NCBI GenBank assembly: GCA_007679095.1
Contig: VEFU01000043.1
Span: forward strand, 1 to 38,906
Source: Paenibacillus bovis
Lineage (GTDB): Bacteria; Bacillota; Bacilli; Bacillales; Bacillaceae_C
Direction: 5' to 3'
Length of the DNA stretch: 38,906 nucleotides
Under the pieces are notes generated by a model, which had not been told where the DNA came from, did no database searches, and saw only the letters and a list, made by a program, of their open reading frames with translations. Shown here one piece after another: positions 25,949 to 35,362 of the stretch; position 1 is the stretch's first letter; each line of letters opens with the position of its first letter. Position numbers and translations under genes: made by a program.

Positions 25949-27473
25949 AGCACAAATTGCCATGGTGATGAATCTAGATAAGTGTATTGGCTGCCATACT
26001 TGTAGTGTGACATGTAAAAGTACATGGACAAATCGACCTGGTGCAGAATATATGTGGTTTAATAACGTGGAAACAAAGCCAGGGATTGGCTATCCAAAAC
26101 GTTGGGAGGACCAAGACCTATATAAAGGTGGTTGGCAACTTCGTAATGGTAAATTAGAATTGCGATCAGGAAATAAGTTATCCAAAATTGCGTTGGGAAA
26201 AATATTCTATAATCCGGACATGCCAGAAATGAAAGATTACTATGAACCATGGACATATGATTATGAAGTGTTAACAAATGCACCTGAGAAAGAAAACACT
26301 CCTGTAGCACGCCCGAAATCGGTTATTACTGGTGAATATATGAATCTTGAATGGGGACCAAACTGGGAAGATGACTTAGCTGGAGCGCATATTACAGGTC
26401 CTAAGGATCCGAATGTCGAGAAAATCGAAGAAGAGATCAAATTCAATTTTGAACAATCATTTATGATGTACTTACCACGTTTATGTGAACATTGTTTAAA
26501 CCCAAGTTGTGTAGCATCATGTCCTTCTGGCGCTATGTATAAACGGGATGAGGATGGAATTGTCCTTGTTGATCAAGAAGCATGTCGTGGTTGGCGCTAT
26601 TGTATGACTGGATGCCCATATAAGAAAGTATATTTTAACTGGAAAACAAATAAAGCAGAAAAATGTACATTTTGTTATCCACGTATTGAAGCAGGATTAC
26701 CAACAGTTTGCTCGGAGACATGTACAGGTAGAATACGTTATTTAGGAGTATTACTGTACGATGCAGACCGAGTATTAGAAGTAGCAGCAACACCAGATGA
26801 GAAAGATTTATATGAAGCACAGTGCAGTTTATTTTTAGATCCAAATGATCCAGAAGTAATAAAACAAGCTCAAAAGGATGGAATTGCAGATAAATGGATT
26901 GAGGCAGCGCAAAATTCACCGGTATATAAACTAGCTATTGAATATCGACTAGCTTTCCCGTTGCATCCAGAATACCGGACATTGCCGATGGTTTGGTATG
27001 TGCCACCTTTAAGCCCAATTATGAATTACTTTGAAGGAAAAGATTCGATTAAAAACCCAGATATGATTTTCCCTGCCATTGAAGAAATGCGAACACCTAT
27101 TGAATATTTAGCTAATTTGTTAACAGCTGGTGATACTGAAACAGTGAAAGGTGCTCTACAACGAATGGCTATGATGCGCTCTTACATGCGAGCAATCTCA
27201 TCAGGTAAAGAGTTTGATGAAAGTAGACTAGAACGTGTTGGCCTAACTGCTCATCAAACAAAACAAATGTATAGATTACTAGCGATAGCTAAATACGAAG
27301 ATAGATTTGTAGTACCAACATCACATCGTGAAGGTTATTTAGATCCATACCGAGCTCAAGGTGGAACTGGTTTTGATGATGGTTGTGATGGATGTGGTCC
27401 TCAGCCAATTCCAAATAAATCAGGGAAACAGTTATATGAAGAAAACTTCTATGGGGGAATTTGGCGTGATTGA
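25938..27473 (+). CDS. narH: respiratory nitrate reductase beta subunit
   Basis: The electron-transfer subunit (511 residues) carrying three [4Fe-4S] and one [3Fe-4S] clusters. Cys motifs are CIGCHTCSVTCK near the N-terminus, CEHCLNPSCVASCP, CRGWRYCMTGCP (Trp in place of the fourth Cys, the [3Fe-4S] mark) and CTFCYPRIEAG...CSETC. The C-terminus has an extra GCDGCGP segment of uncertain role. The start is a TTG, 7 nt after AAAGAGGTG, inside the end of narG. Its stop overlaps the narJ start by 8 nt. Confidence 0.97.
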   Translation: MKIKAQIAMVMNLDKCIGCHTCSVTCKSTWTNRPGAEYMWFNNVETKPGIGYPKRWEDQDLYKGGWQLRNGKLELRSGNKLSKIALGKIFYNPDMPEMKDYYEPWTYDYEVLTNAPEKENTPVARPKSVITGEYMNLEWGPNWEDDLAGAHITGPKDPNVEKIEEEIKFNFEQSFMMYLPRLCEHCLNPSCVASCPSGAMYKRDEDGIVLVDQEACRGWRYCMTGCPYKKVYFNWKTNKAEKCTFCYPRIEAGLPTVCSETCTGRIRYLGVLLYDADRVLEVAATPDEKDLYEAQCSLFLDPNDPEVIKQAQKDGIADKWIEAAQNSPVYKLAIEYRLAFPLHPEYRTLPMVWYVPPLSPIMNYFEGKDSIKNPDMIFPAIEEMRTPIEYLANLLTAGDTETVKGALQRMAMMRSYMRAISSGKEFDESRLERVGLTAHQTKQMYRLLAIAKYEDRFVVPTSHREGYLDPYRAQGGTGFDDGCDGCGPQPIPNKSGKQLYEENFYGGIWRD

Positions 27474-28035
27474 TTTACAACAATTACATCAACATAAAGA
27501 GTTTTTTGGTTTTCTAGCTTATCAGCTGTCTTACCCTGAAAAAAGGACATTTCATCCACAATTACTAGAGGGAACTGTATCTCCCTCTAGTCCCGCTTAC
27601 GAACATGTGATGAAATATTGGGAAAAAATCCATGCTTACAGTCTAGAAGAATTAGAAGAGTTATATGTAGCAACATTTGATTTTCAAAAGCGAGCAACCT
27701 TGTACATGACATACGTGAAATTTGAAGATAGTAAAGAAAGAGGGCAAATGCTAGCACGTTTAAAAGTGCTTTATGAAATGTTTGGCCTTGAAATTCCAAA
27801 TGGGGAATTATCTGATAGTCTTCCATTAATTTGCGAATTTATCTATGCTGCAGACTGGTTAGGGGATCCTCGAGCAGATGACAGTTTTAAAATTCTCTTA
27901 GCTGTAATAGAAGATGGAACATTCCATCTATTAAACACGCTGAAAGAGTTTAATAGTCCATATGCTTCATTAATACAGGGGTTGCGAGCGACTGTTAAGT
28001 CATGCTTGAAGAAGGGAGATCCAAAACATGTTTGA
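27466..28035 (+). CDS. narJ: nitrate reductase assembly chaperone (delta)
   Basis: A 189-residue soluble protein of the NarJ/TorD family. It is not part of the final enzyme but helps insert the molybdenum cofactor into NarG. Recognisable segments are FFGFLAYQLSYPE near the N-terminus, KRATLYMTYVKFEDSKERGQ (about 65-84) and LPLICEFIYAADW. The frame extends upstream within narH, but GGGGGAA lies 6 nt before a GTG at 27466, giving the family length. It overlaps narI by 8 nt. Confidence 0.93.
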   Translation: MIDLQQLHQHKEFFGFLAYQLSYPEKRTFHPQLLEGTVSPSSPAYEHVMKYWEKIHAYSLEELEELYVATFDFQKRATLYMTYVKFEDSKERGQMLARLKVLYEMFGLEIPNGELSDSLPLICEFIYAADWLGDPRADDSFKILLAVIEDGTFHLLNTLKEFNSPYASLIQGLRATVKSCLKKGDPKHV

Positions 28036-28714
28036 GCAATTTTTGTGGGTGATATATCCATACATTTGTGGAGTAATCTTTATTGTCGGTCACATTTTTC
28101 GTTATCGACATGACAAGTTTAATTGGACGGCTAAATCTAGTGAATTTATAGAAAAGAAACAATTAATGATAGGAAGTATTTTATTTCATGTTGGGATTAT
28201 TCCAGTCATCATGGGACATGTTTCTGGTCTTGGTATCCCGAAGGAATGGATGAGAGCAATAGGAGTAAATGATCATTTATATCATTTAGGGGCAGTGTAC
28301 ATTGGTGGATTCTTTGGATTTGTTACATTTGCAGGAATGTTAATCTTAACTACAAGAAGATTTACAATCAAAAATGTTCGTAAATTAAGTTCTGTATCTG
28401 ATTTAATTGTGAATACATTGCTTCTGTTCATCATCTGCTTAGGTATGTATGCAACATTAGTAACAAATGCCGTGCAACCTGATTTTGACTACCGTACTTC
28501 CATTTCAGTTTGGTTTAGAGACTTGTTAGCATTCCATCCGGATCCAGCATTAATGAGAGATGTACCGATTTCATTTCAATTGCATATTCTTTCTGGATTT
28601 TTAATTTTTGCACTATGGCCATTTACTCGACTTGTACATGTATGGAGTGTACCATTAAACTATGTAGGACGTAGCTACATCCTCTATCGGAAAAATCGTA
28701 CACATCAACAATGA
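28028..28714 (+). CDS. narI: respiratory nitrate reductase gamma subunit (cytochrome b)
   Basis: A 228-residue membrane protein with five helices that binds two hemes b, takes electrons from menaquinol and anchors NarGH. Heme-ligand histidines are in the N-terminal GHIFRYRHD and HVGIIPVIMGHVSG segments and near the C-terminus in LHILSGFLIF and TRLVHVWSVP. It starts with an ATG inside the end of narJ. A stem-loop follows before nreA. Confidence 0.95.
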   Translation: MFEQFLWVIYPYICGVIFIVGHIFRYRHDKFNWTAKSSEFIEKKQLMIGSILFHVGIIPVIMGHVSGLGIPKEWMRAIGVNDHLYHLGAVYIGGFFGFVTFAGMLILTTRRFTIKNVRKLSSVSDLIVNTLLLFIICLGMYATLVTNAVQPDFDYRTSISVWFRDLLAFHPDPALMRDVPISFQLHILSGFLIFALWPFTRLVHVWSVPLNYVGRSYILYRKNRTHQQ

Positions 28715-28719
28715 AGGGG

Positions 28720-28740
28720 GGAGAAGACATCCTCTTCTCC
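28720..28740 (+). other. stem-loop between narI and nreA
   Basis: GGAGAAGA (28720-28727) pairs perfectly with TCTTCTCC (28733-28740) around CATCC. No T run follows, so it is not a standard terminator; it may be an mRNA processing or stabilising hairpin that lets narGHJI and nreABC accumulate differently. Confidence 0.55.
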
Positions 28741-28757
28741 TCATAAGAAAGGTATAG

Positions 28758-29219
28758 ATGATGGACAATAACATAGATTATCAAACATTAATCGATGAAT
28801 TGAGAGCACAATCAGCGATAGACTTAATCGCACTGGCATTTGTTCAAACTTCACAACTAGATTATGTACTTAAATGGCAATATGCATCAGGGAATATTAA
28901 TAATCGTTACAAACGTGTTGTATTACAATCAGGTAAAGGAATTGCTGGATTAGTTTATAAATCCGGTAAGCCTATGTATATAAAGGATATTACAGATAAC
29001 ATCATAACCGACCTATATAATTATCCAATTGTTGTATCTGAAGATCTGAAAAGATTAGTTGCATTTCCAATTTTTGAAGGGCAGCAAGATAAGGTAAAAG
29101 GTGTTATTCTTTTAGGGAATCGTGATACTAAGACGAGTGAATTAAAAGATTATCAACATGTTTATATATTATTTCTGAAACAAATTTCTGCAAGTGGTTT
29201 TAACGGGGTGAGTTGGTAA
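28758..29219 (+). CDS. nreA: nitrate-sensing GAF protein NreA
   Basis: A single GAF domain of 153 residues (motifs VVLQSGKGIAGLVYKSGKP and DLYNYPIVVSEDLKRLVAFP). In staphylococci NreA binds nitrate and, without it, restrains the kinase NreB. Position directly before nreB and nreC makes the call firm. The SD AAGAAAGG precedes two adjacent ATGs (28758 and 28761); the first is used. The stop codon overlaps the nreB start (TAATG). Confidence 0.9.
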   Translation: MMDNNIDYQTLIDELRAQSAIDLIALAFVQTSQLDYVLKWQYASGNINNRYKRVVLQSGKGIAGLVYKSGKPMYIKDITDNIITDLYNYPIVVSEDLKRLVAFPIFEGQQDKVKGVILLGNRDTKTSELKDYQHVYILFLKQISASGFNGVSW

Positions 29220-30289
29220 TGGAAAATAAACAGATGAATGAATTAATGGAGAGATTATTCTATGAGAGTTCAGAAGCAATTTTCTTTTTTAATCGTCATA
29301 ATCAACTCATCAACATGAACCCTGCAGCGGAGGAAATTTTAGATCCTTATGTAAAGGAAAATTTACTTGCGAAAGTGGATAAAGGATTTTGTTTAACATG
29401 TCGAGGGTTTACAAATGAGAAAGAAGAAATGACGTGCGAAGGTTGTTTTATGGGTAATCCAAACCAAGACTTTACATCTTTCCAAGTTTTTTTAGATACG
29501 CGTGGTAAAGGTGTTATTCCGTATATAGCGACATATCAAATAATTGATAAGCAACGTGGAATAAAAGTGTTTATGTTACGAAACTTAACTCGGCATAATC
29601 AAGTAAAAGAATCGTTTTACAAAAGTAATTTAATGCAAAGGACGATTAACGCACAGGAAAACGAAAGAAAACGTATTTCTCGTGAACTTCATGACAGTAT
29701 TGCCCAAGAATTAATTAGTTCTTTAGTAGAACTCCGTGTTTTAAAGTATATGGATATTTCAACAGAAGTTCGCGATAAAATAGTGGAGACGGAAGCATCT
29801 CTAAATCGTTTACTGGAAGAAGTTAGAAATCTATCCGTTGAACTTAGACCTGCATTACTAGATGATTTAGGGTTAGAAGCTGCATTCCGCACACATTTTA
29901 AATGGATTGAAAAAAACTATGGGTTACTAGTGCATTTTAATGCCGAAATGCAAGGAGCACGTTTTAATAGTGAAATAGAAACTGTGGTATATAGAATTTG
30001 CCAAGAAGCTGTATTTAATGCTCTAAAATATGCTAGGGTAGATGAAGTGAAAATCCGGCTTTTTCTTACAAAAGATAATTTGGAACTAATTGTTGAAGAT
30101 GAAGGTATTGGGTTTAATATCGATGCGAAAGAAGCACAAGGAACCGGTTTAGGCCTATTTGGAATGCATGAACGAGCAGAATTAGTAGGAGCAAATCTTT
30201 CGATACAATCAGTAATTGGAAAAGGCACGATTATCCATTTGGCAATTCCATTATCGAAGAAGGTATCTAAGGAGTGGAGTACAATATGA
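29219..30289 (+). CDS. nreB: oxygen-sensing histidine kinase NreB
   Basis: A cytosolic kinase of 356 residues without membrane helices. A PAS-like N-terminal domain carries four cysteines at 58, 61, 73 and 76 (CLTC...CEGC), the ligands of the oxygen-labile [4Fe-4S] cluster of NreB. The HisKA_3 phosphoacceptor is H158 ([11 protein letters not shown]). The ATPase domain shows [14 protein letters not shown]. The spacing is within one residue of the staphylococcal protein. The frame opens at a TTG (29213), but GGGGTGA fits the ATG at 29219. Confidence 0.95.
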   Translation: MENKQMNELMERLFYESSEAIFFFNRHNQLINMNPAAEEILDPYVKENLLAKVDKGFCLTCRGFTNEKEEMTCEGCFMGNPNQDFTSFQVFLDTRGKGVIPYIATYQIIDKQRGIKVFMLRNLTRHNQVKESFYKSNLMQRTINAQENERKRISRELHDSIAQELISSLVELRVLKYMDISTEVRDKIVETEASLNRLLEEVRNLSVELRPALLDDLGLEAAFRTHFKWIEKNYGLLVHFNAEMQGARFNSEIETVVYRICQEAVFNALKYARVDEVKIRLFLTKDNLELIVEDEGIGFNIDAKEAQGTGLGLFGMHERAELVGANLSIQSVIGKGTIIHLAIPLSKKVSKEWSTI

Positions 30290-30933
30290 AAATTGTAATT
30301 GCAGATGATCATGCAGTGGTTCGCAGTGGATTTACCATGATTCTTAATTTACAAGAAGATATGGAAGTTGTAGGTACAGCTGCAGATGGTATTGAAGCTC
30401 ATCGACAAGTAGCAAAATACGAACCAGATATTTTATTACTCGACTTAAGCATGCCACCTGGAGAGAGTGGATTAATTGCTGTAGGAAAAATCAGTGAGGA
30501 CTTTCCAAATACGAAAATAATCATATTAACGATGTATGATGATGAAGAATATTTATTCCATGCGTTAAAAAATGGAGCACATGGCTATGTGTTAAAGAAT
30601 TCTCCAGATGATGAATTACTAAAAGCAATTCGTACTGTCTACAATGGTGAAACATATATAAACCCAAAGATGGCTACATCTCTAGTACGTGAATTCGTGA
30701 AGAATGACCAAAATGTTGTGGAGAATGATCCATATAAAGTGTTGTCAAAAAGAGAGCTAGAAATTTTGCCACTAGTTGCAAAAGGTTATGGCAATAAGGA
30801 AATCGCGGAAATGCTCTTTATTTCCGTCAAAACGGTAGAAGCACATAAGGCGAAAATAATGGAAAAATTACATTTGAAAAGTCGACCTGAGCTAGTAGAA
30901 TTTGCATTGAAAAAGAGGTTACTCCATTTTTAA
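30286..30933 (+). CDS. nreC: response regulator NreC (NarL/LuxR type)
   Basis: A 215-residue regulator. The receiver domain has the phosphoacceptor D53 ([10 protein letters not shown]), acidic pair D7-D8 and conserved Lys in YVLKNSP. The C-terminal LuxR-type helix-turn-helix contains [34 protein letters not shown]. Phosphorylated NreC activates nar genes in staphylococci. The ATG overlaps the nreB stop (ATGA). The shared palindromes upstream of narG and narT are its likely targets. Confidence 0.94.
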   Translation: MKIVIADDHAVVRSGFTMILNLQEDMEVVGTAADGIEAHRQVAKYEPDILLLDLSMPPGESGLIAVGKISEDFPNTKIIILTMYDDEEYLFHALKNGAHGYVLKNSPDDELLKAIRTVYNGETYINPKMATSLVREFVKNDQNVVENDPYKVLSKRELEILPLVAKGYGNKEIAEMLFISVKTVEAHKAKIMEKLHLKSRPELVEFALKKRLLHF

Positions 30934-30958
30934 ATGTATCTTAAAAGGAGTTTGAAAT

Positions 30959-31486
30959 ATGACCGTTACTAATATTTTTAGGTTTAAAGAACCTTCCATG
31001 CGTATACTGGAAAATGAGCATTTATTTCTCACTCATTTAATGAATGAGTGGCACGCAATCGTATTAAATTTTGAAAAAGGTCTTTATACACTCGAAGAAG
31101 GTAGGCTGGAAATAAAGAGATTGCGAAAACTATTAGTAGAATTTATTGAGCCTTGGAAAAACCATTGTGAAAAGGAAGAAGCATATTTCTTCCCATTATT
31201 AGGACTTTATATTGGTAAAGAGCAAGGACCGATTGTAACAATTGAAGCAGAACATACGGAAATAGACGGTTACATTGGCCATTTTTTACATCGCACGTTA
31301 TCAAATATAGAAAATCTTACTCTAGAAGAAATGATGGATTTAGTTAAAGATGCTGGCGAAGCATATGAAGTACTAATGGTTCATTTTGTGAAAGAGGAGA
31401 GTGTTTTATTTCCGATGACAGAAAAGGTCATGAAAGCAGTAGATCAAGAAAAACTAACACAACAATTACATACAAAAATCATTTAA
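30959..31486 (+). CDS. hemerythrin-like (HHE) protein, first of two
   Basis: A 175-residue, mostly helical protein with the spaced ligands of a hemerythrin di-iron site: H21/H26 in helix one, H69-x3-E73 (NHCEKEEAYFFP), H99, and H142-x3-E146 (HFVKEESVLFPM). Such proteins bind oxygen or nitric oxide, or repair iron-sulfur clusters. It begins 25 nt after nreC with a strong SD (AAAAGGAG) and is followed by a terminator, so it should be the last gene of the narGHJI-nreABC transcript or sub-operon. The exact role is unknown; protecting or sensing in nitrate respiration is inference. Confidence 0.82.
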   Translation: MTVTNIFRFKEPSMRILENEHLFLTHLMNEWHAIVLNFEKGLYTLEEGRLEIKRLRKLLVEFIEPWKNHCEKEEAYFFPLLGLYIGKEQGPIVTIEAEHTEIDGYIGHFLHRTLSNIENLTLEEMMDLVKDAGEAYEVLMVHFVKEESVLFPMTEKVMKAVDQEKLTQQLHTKII

Positions 31487-31488
31487 TT

Positions 31489-31518
31489 GACTTTGCTAAT
31501 GATAGCGAGTCTTTTTTT
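31489..31518 (+). terminator. rho-independent terminator of the nar-nre unit
   Basis: GACT...TGCT (31489-31497) pairs with AGCG...AGTC (about 31504-31511), with one bulge, followed by seven T. Confidence 0.8.
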
Positions 31519-31546
31519 GTCTCTATATGATCATTTTTTCACAATA

Positions 31547-31581
31547 CAGGGATTCCCCCGAGTAATTAAGGGAGAATCCCT
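31547..31581 (+). promoter_or_regulatory. two GGGA/TCCC palindromes upstream of narT, candidate NreC sites
   Basis: CAGGGATTCCC (31547-31557) is identical over 11 nt to the copy before narG. AGGGA-GAA-TCCCT (31569-31581) is a second perfect inverted repeat. A possible -10 (TAGAAT, 31606-31611) follows. Their occurrence before both promoters of the module suggests one regulator, most simply NreC. Confidence 0.55.
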
Positions 31582-31656
31582 ATTACCAGTTGGACGTATC
31601 GTCTTTAGAATATTAACTAGATACTGATCTTAGAGACAAAGGAAAGGTGAGATTAC

Positions 31657-32835
31657 ATGATTAGGAAAGTACAACTACCACTACAATCATTAAATTTAGT
31701 TGTTGGTTTTATGGTTTGGGTAATAATTTCCTCGTTATTACCTTTTATTAGGGAAGATATTCAAATACCTCAAGAAAAAATTGCTATTTTAACGGCAATC
31801 CCAGTTGTGTTAGGTTCCGTTTTACGGATTCCACTTGGATATTATGCTAATATCATTGGAGCACGTATGGTGTTTATGATTAGCTTTATCATTTTATTAT
31901 TTCCTGTCTATTATTTAAGTGAAGCAAATTCCTACATGGATTTGGTTCTTGGAGGCTTACTTCTTGGGATAGGTGGGGCGGTGTTTTCGATAGGAGTTAC
32001 TTCATTGCCTAAATATTACCCAAAAGAAAAGCATGGATTAGTAAACGGTGTTTATGGGGTGGGAAATATTGGTACAGCTATTTCTACTTTTGCTGCACCT
32101 ATGTTAGCAACAAAGTTCGGTTGGTCTTTCACAATTAAATTGTACTTAGTTTTATTATTAGTGTTTTTAGTTTTAAATATATTTTTTGGTGATCGTCATG
32201 AAGTGAAAGTAAAGGCACCGATTATGCAACAAATTAAAGGTGTCATCAATAATCAGAAATTGTGGTTCTTTTCATTGTTTTATTTCATTACATTTGGTTC
32301 TTTTGTAGCTTTTACCGTATATTTACCCAATTTTCTTGTGTCCGAATTTTCCTTAGATAAAGTGGATGCAGGTCTAAGAACGGCTGGTTTTATTGCTGTT
32401 GCAACATTTTTACGTCCATTAGGTGGATGGCTTGGTGATAAGTTTAAGCCTCTGTTTATTTTAATAGGAGTTTTTGCCGTATATACATTTGCAGCTATCG
32501 TACTCGCATTCTCGCCTGGTATGGGACTATATACTGTTGGATGCATTTTAATCGGGATTTCAGCAGGAATAGGAAATGGTGTCATATTTAAACTTGTCCC
32601 TCAATATTTCAATAAAGAAGCAGGAATTGTAAATGGAATTGTCTCTATGATGGGTGGACTAGGTGGGTTCTTCCCTCCGATTATGTTAGCTGCTATTCAT
32701 TCTATTACTGGTCATTATGCGATAGGATTTATGTTATTGTCACAAGTGGCATTAGCCAGCTTAATTCTCGTTATATTAATGTACTATCAAGATCGTCTTA
32801 AGCTTGTGATGGAAACAAATACGAAAACAAGTTAA
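31657..32835 (+). CDS. narT: nitrate/nitrite transporter, MFS NarK/NarT type
   Basis: A 392-residue, twelve-helix transporter of the nitrate/nitrite porter family. The two substrate-binding arginines appear in the short motifs VLRIPLGYY (helix 2) and FLRPLGGWLGDKF (helix 8). Nitrate-signature Gly/Asn-rich segments are YGVGNIGTAIS (helix 5) and IGNGVIFKLVPQYF. It imports nitrate and may exchange it for nitrite; direction cannot be read from sequence. It is the first gene after a terminator, with its own palindromes and SD (GGAAAGGTGAG). Confidence 0.92.
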   Translation: MIRKVQLPLQSLNLVVGFMVWVIISSLLPFIREDIQIPQEKIAILTAIPVVLGSVLRIPLGYYANIIGARMVFMISFIILLFPVYYLSEANSYMDLVLGGLLLGIGGAVFSIGVTSLPKYYPKEKHGLVNGVYGVGNIGTAISTFAAPMLATKFGWSFTIKLYLVLLLVFLVLNIFFGDRHEVKVKAPIMQQIKGVINNQKLWFFSLFYFITFGSFVAFTVYLPNFLVSEFSLDKVDAGLRTAGFIAVATFLRPLGGWLGDKFKPLFILIGVFAVYTFAAIVLAFSPGMGLYTVGCILIGISAGIGNGVIFKLVPQYFNKEAGIVNGIVSMMGGLGGFFPPIMLAAIHSITGHYAIGFMLLSQVALASLILVILMYYQDRLKLVMETNTKTS

Positions 32836-32930
32836 ATTGTTTTGAACGATTGAAATTAAAAAGCTAGTATGTATAAGCTGTAAAGGAGAAATACGGACCG
32901 AATATGCAAATCGATTGTGGAGGGAAAAAG

Positions 32931-34190
32931 ATGGTCGAAATAAGAAAGCCAATTCAAGTTTCGGAAGCTATTAACAGAGTTTTACAGCATTCTAGAGCAA
33001 TGCCTACAATTACTGTCAGTTTAGACGAGAGTTACAATTCAATTCTAGCAGAGCCTATTATTGCTCAACATGATGTTCCACCATTTAATCGTTCTCCTTA
33101 TGATGGCTTTGCAATTCGCTCCATTGATTCTATTGGCGCAAGTGGCAATAATCGCAAACAATTTAACGTAATCGATCATATTGGAGCTGGCCAATTAACG
33201 AGTAAGAAATTAGGGGAAAAGGAAGCAGTTCGTATCATGACTGGTGCTCCAATTCCAGAAAGTGCGGATGCTATTGTCATGCTGGAGCAGACAGTTGATC
33301 ATGATGGTGGTTTTACGATAAGGAAACCTTTTGCTAAAGGAGAAAATGTATCGCGACAAGGTGAAGATGCTCAACAAGGGGAACAACTTATTGAAGCTGG
33401 TACCATAGTCCATCCAGGTATAGTTGCGCTTTTAGCTACATTTGGATATGCGAAAGTGGATGTTGCTAAAAAACCTTTTGTAGGTATTTTATCGACAGGA
33501 ACAGAGTTAATCGATGTGGATGAGCCATTACAACCTGGAAAGATACGAAATAGTAATGGACCAATGATTATCGCACAATTAAAACGAATGGGAATAGCCT
33601 CTAAATCATATGGTATGAGAATGGATGACTTAGACGTTTGTTGTCAAATTGTAGAAAAAGCATTAGAAGAATGTGATGTTCTAATTACAACTGGTGGAGT
33701 TTCAGTCGGTGATTTTGATTATTTACCTGCTATTTATGATCGACTTAAAGCAAAAGTGCTTTTTAATAAAGTAGCAATGCGTCCGGGTAGTGTTACAACA
33801 GTTGCTACTGTGAGAGGGAAATTGCTTTTTGGATTATCAGGTAATCCTTCCGCTTGTTTTAGTGGATTTGAGTTATTTGTACGCCCAGCTCTTTTGACGA
33901 TGATGGGTTGCAAAAAACCATTTTTACCATATGCAAAAGCAATTTTAACGGAGGATTTCCCAAAGCCTAATCCTTTTATGCGGTTTGTAAGAAGTATTTA
34001 TCGGTTTGAAGATGGAAAGGCATATATAACACCTGCAGGATTTAATAAATCTAATGCAGTTACTTCGATAGCGCGAGGAAATGCGTTCATGGTCCTTCCT
34101 GGTGGAACGAGAGGATATAAAAAAGGAACAGAGGTTGATGTGTTACTTTTAGGTGTTGAAGAAGGCGTAGATAAGTGGCAACTGCAATAA
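32931..34190 (+). CDS. moeA: molybdopterin molybdenumtransferase MoeA
   Basis: Inserts molybdate into adenylylated molybdopterin. The 419-residue protein shows FNRSPYDGFAIRS (about 53-65), RIMTGAPIPESADAIV, a MoCF domain with ILSTGTELI and ITTGGVSVGDFDYL, and the LFGLSGNPSACF loop. An ATG exists at 32904, but GGAGGG lies 6 nt before the ATG at 32931 and gives the usual MoeA N-terminus. About 95 nt after narT with no terminator between, so co-transcription is likely and would tie cofactor supply to nitrate use. Confidence 0.94.
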   Translation: MVEIRKPIQVSEAINRVLQHSRAMPTITVSLDESYNSILAEPIIAQHDVPPFNRSPYDGFAIRSIDSIGASGNNRKQFNVIDHIGAGQLTSKKLGEKEAVRIMTGAPIPESADAIVMLEQTVDHDGGFTIRKPFAKGENVSRQGEDAQQGEQLIEAGTIVHPGIVALLATFGYAKVDVAKKPFVGILSTGTELIDVDEPLQPGKIRNSNGPMIIAQLKRMGIASKSYGMRMDDLDVCCQIVEKALEECDVLITTGGVSVGDFDYLPAIYDRLKAKVLFNKVAMRPGSVTTVATVRGKLLFGLSGNPSACFSGFELFVRPALLTMMGCKKPFLPYAKAILTEDFPKPNPFMRFVRSIYRFEDGKAYITPAGFNKSNAVTSIARGNAFMVLPGGTRGYKKGTEVDVLLLGVEEGVDKWQLQ

Positions 34191-34221
34191 CTAGTTTTTA
34201 AGTTCAAGATTTAATATATAT

Positions 34222-34290
34222 CTAAAGTGATTGGAGCGGAAGGGGGAGCACCTTGCAAGTTAAAGGCGCCACAACCTGAGGGGCATAGTG
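34222..34290 (+). promoter_or_regulatory. GC-rich structured leader upstream of moaA, nature unresolved
   Basis: The 130-nt gap between moeA and moaA is locally much richer in G+C than the genes. GTGATT can pair with AATCAC to close a domain. Inside, GCACCTT pairs with AAGGCGC (one mismatch) and CC-TGAG-GG forms a small loop. GTGA-AAA-TCAC is an alternative local hairpin near 34287. The segment starts GATTGGAGCGGAAGG, like one end of the GC-rich Bacillaceae repeat. It is either a cis-regulatory RNA or a repeat remnant; I match it to no riboswitch class. Confidence 0.35.
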
Positions 34291-34320
34291 AAAATCACAT
34301 TATTCTACAGAAAGAAGTGA

Positions 34321-35343
34321 ATGATGATGACGATTCAAACGATACGTGATCAATTGAATAGACCAATGCGAGATTTAAGGATTTCCGTCACCGATCGTTG
34401 TAATTTTCGGTGTTCCTATTGTATGCCAAAAGAAATATTTGGAGACGATTACGCATTCCTACCGAAAAGTGAATTACTATCGTTTGAAGAAATTGAACGA
34501 TTAGCCAATATATTTGCAAAATTAGGAGTGAAGAAGATTCGTTTAACGGGTGGAGAACCGCTTATGAGACGAAATATTGACGAATTAATTAAGCGACTTT
34601 ACGTTATTGATGGAATTGAAGATATCGGATTAACAACAAATGGAGTTCTTCTAAATGTTTACGGAGAGCGGCTAAAAGATGCAGGTTTAAAACGAATTAA
34701 TATTAGCTTAGATGCAGTTGACCCTAAATTATTTGGAGAAATTAATGGGCGTGGAATTTCTTCAAATTTAATTTTGGAACGAATTCAATTTGCGAAGGAA
34801 TTGGGCTTTCGTGTAAAAATTAATATGGTTGTACAAAAGGGATTAAATGAACATCAAATTGTCCCGATGGCGAAGTATTGTAAGGAGAATGGACTAGAAT
34901 TAAGATTTATAGAATTTATGGATGTTGGTAATGACAATGCTTGGAGTTTTAAGAAGGTAATCACGAAAAAAGAAATTATTCAACTCCTTTCTAAGGAATT
35001 TAACATAGATGAAGTGGAAAAAGATTATTTTGGAGAAGTTGCAAAGAGATACCAATATAATGATACAGAAACACAAGTAGGTTTTATTACGTCTGTATCC
35101 GAATCATTTTGTTCCTCCTGTACTAGGGCACGGTTATCATCAGATGGAAAGCTATATACTTGTCTGTTCGCAGGCAATGGTGTTGACTTACGTTCTCTAG
35201 TACGAAGTGAGTTATCAGACGAGGAGCTAGAACAAACTATAATTGATGTTTGGGAGAAACGCCAAGACCGTTATTCCGATGAGAGAACAGAAGAAACGGC
35301 TAAAAAATATAAAAAAATCAATATGTCTTATATTGGTGGCTAA
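34321..35343 (+). CDS. moaA: GTP 3',8-cyclase MoaA (radical SAM)
   Basis: Catalyses the first step of molybdopterin synthesis from GTP. The 340-residue protein has the radical SAM motif C27-x3-C31-x2-C34 (CNFRCSYC), the SAM-binding RLTGGEPL, the second cluster [18 protein letters not shown], and the conserved C-terminal Gly-Gly. The start is the first of three consecutive ATGs after GAAAGAAGTGA. The other moa genes are not in the window. Confidence 0.95.
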   Translation: MMMTIQTIRDQLNRPMRDLRISVTDRCNFRCSYCMPKEIFGDDYAFLPKSELLSFEEIERLANIFAKLGVKKIRLTGGEPLMRRNIDELIKRLYVIDGIEDIGLTTNGVLLNVYGERLKDAGLKRINISLDAVDPKLFGEINGRGISSNLILERIQFAKELGFRVKINMVVQKGLNEHQIVPMAKYCKENGLELRFIEFMDVGNDNAWSFKKVITKKEIIQLLSKEFNIDEVEKDYFGEVAKRYQYNDTETQVGFITSVSESFCSSCTRARLSSDGKLYTCLFAGNGVDLRSLVRSELSDEELEQTIIDVWEKRQDRYSDERTEETAKKYKKINMSYIGG

Positions 35344-35362
35344 GTATTGGGGAGGAAGTAAT

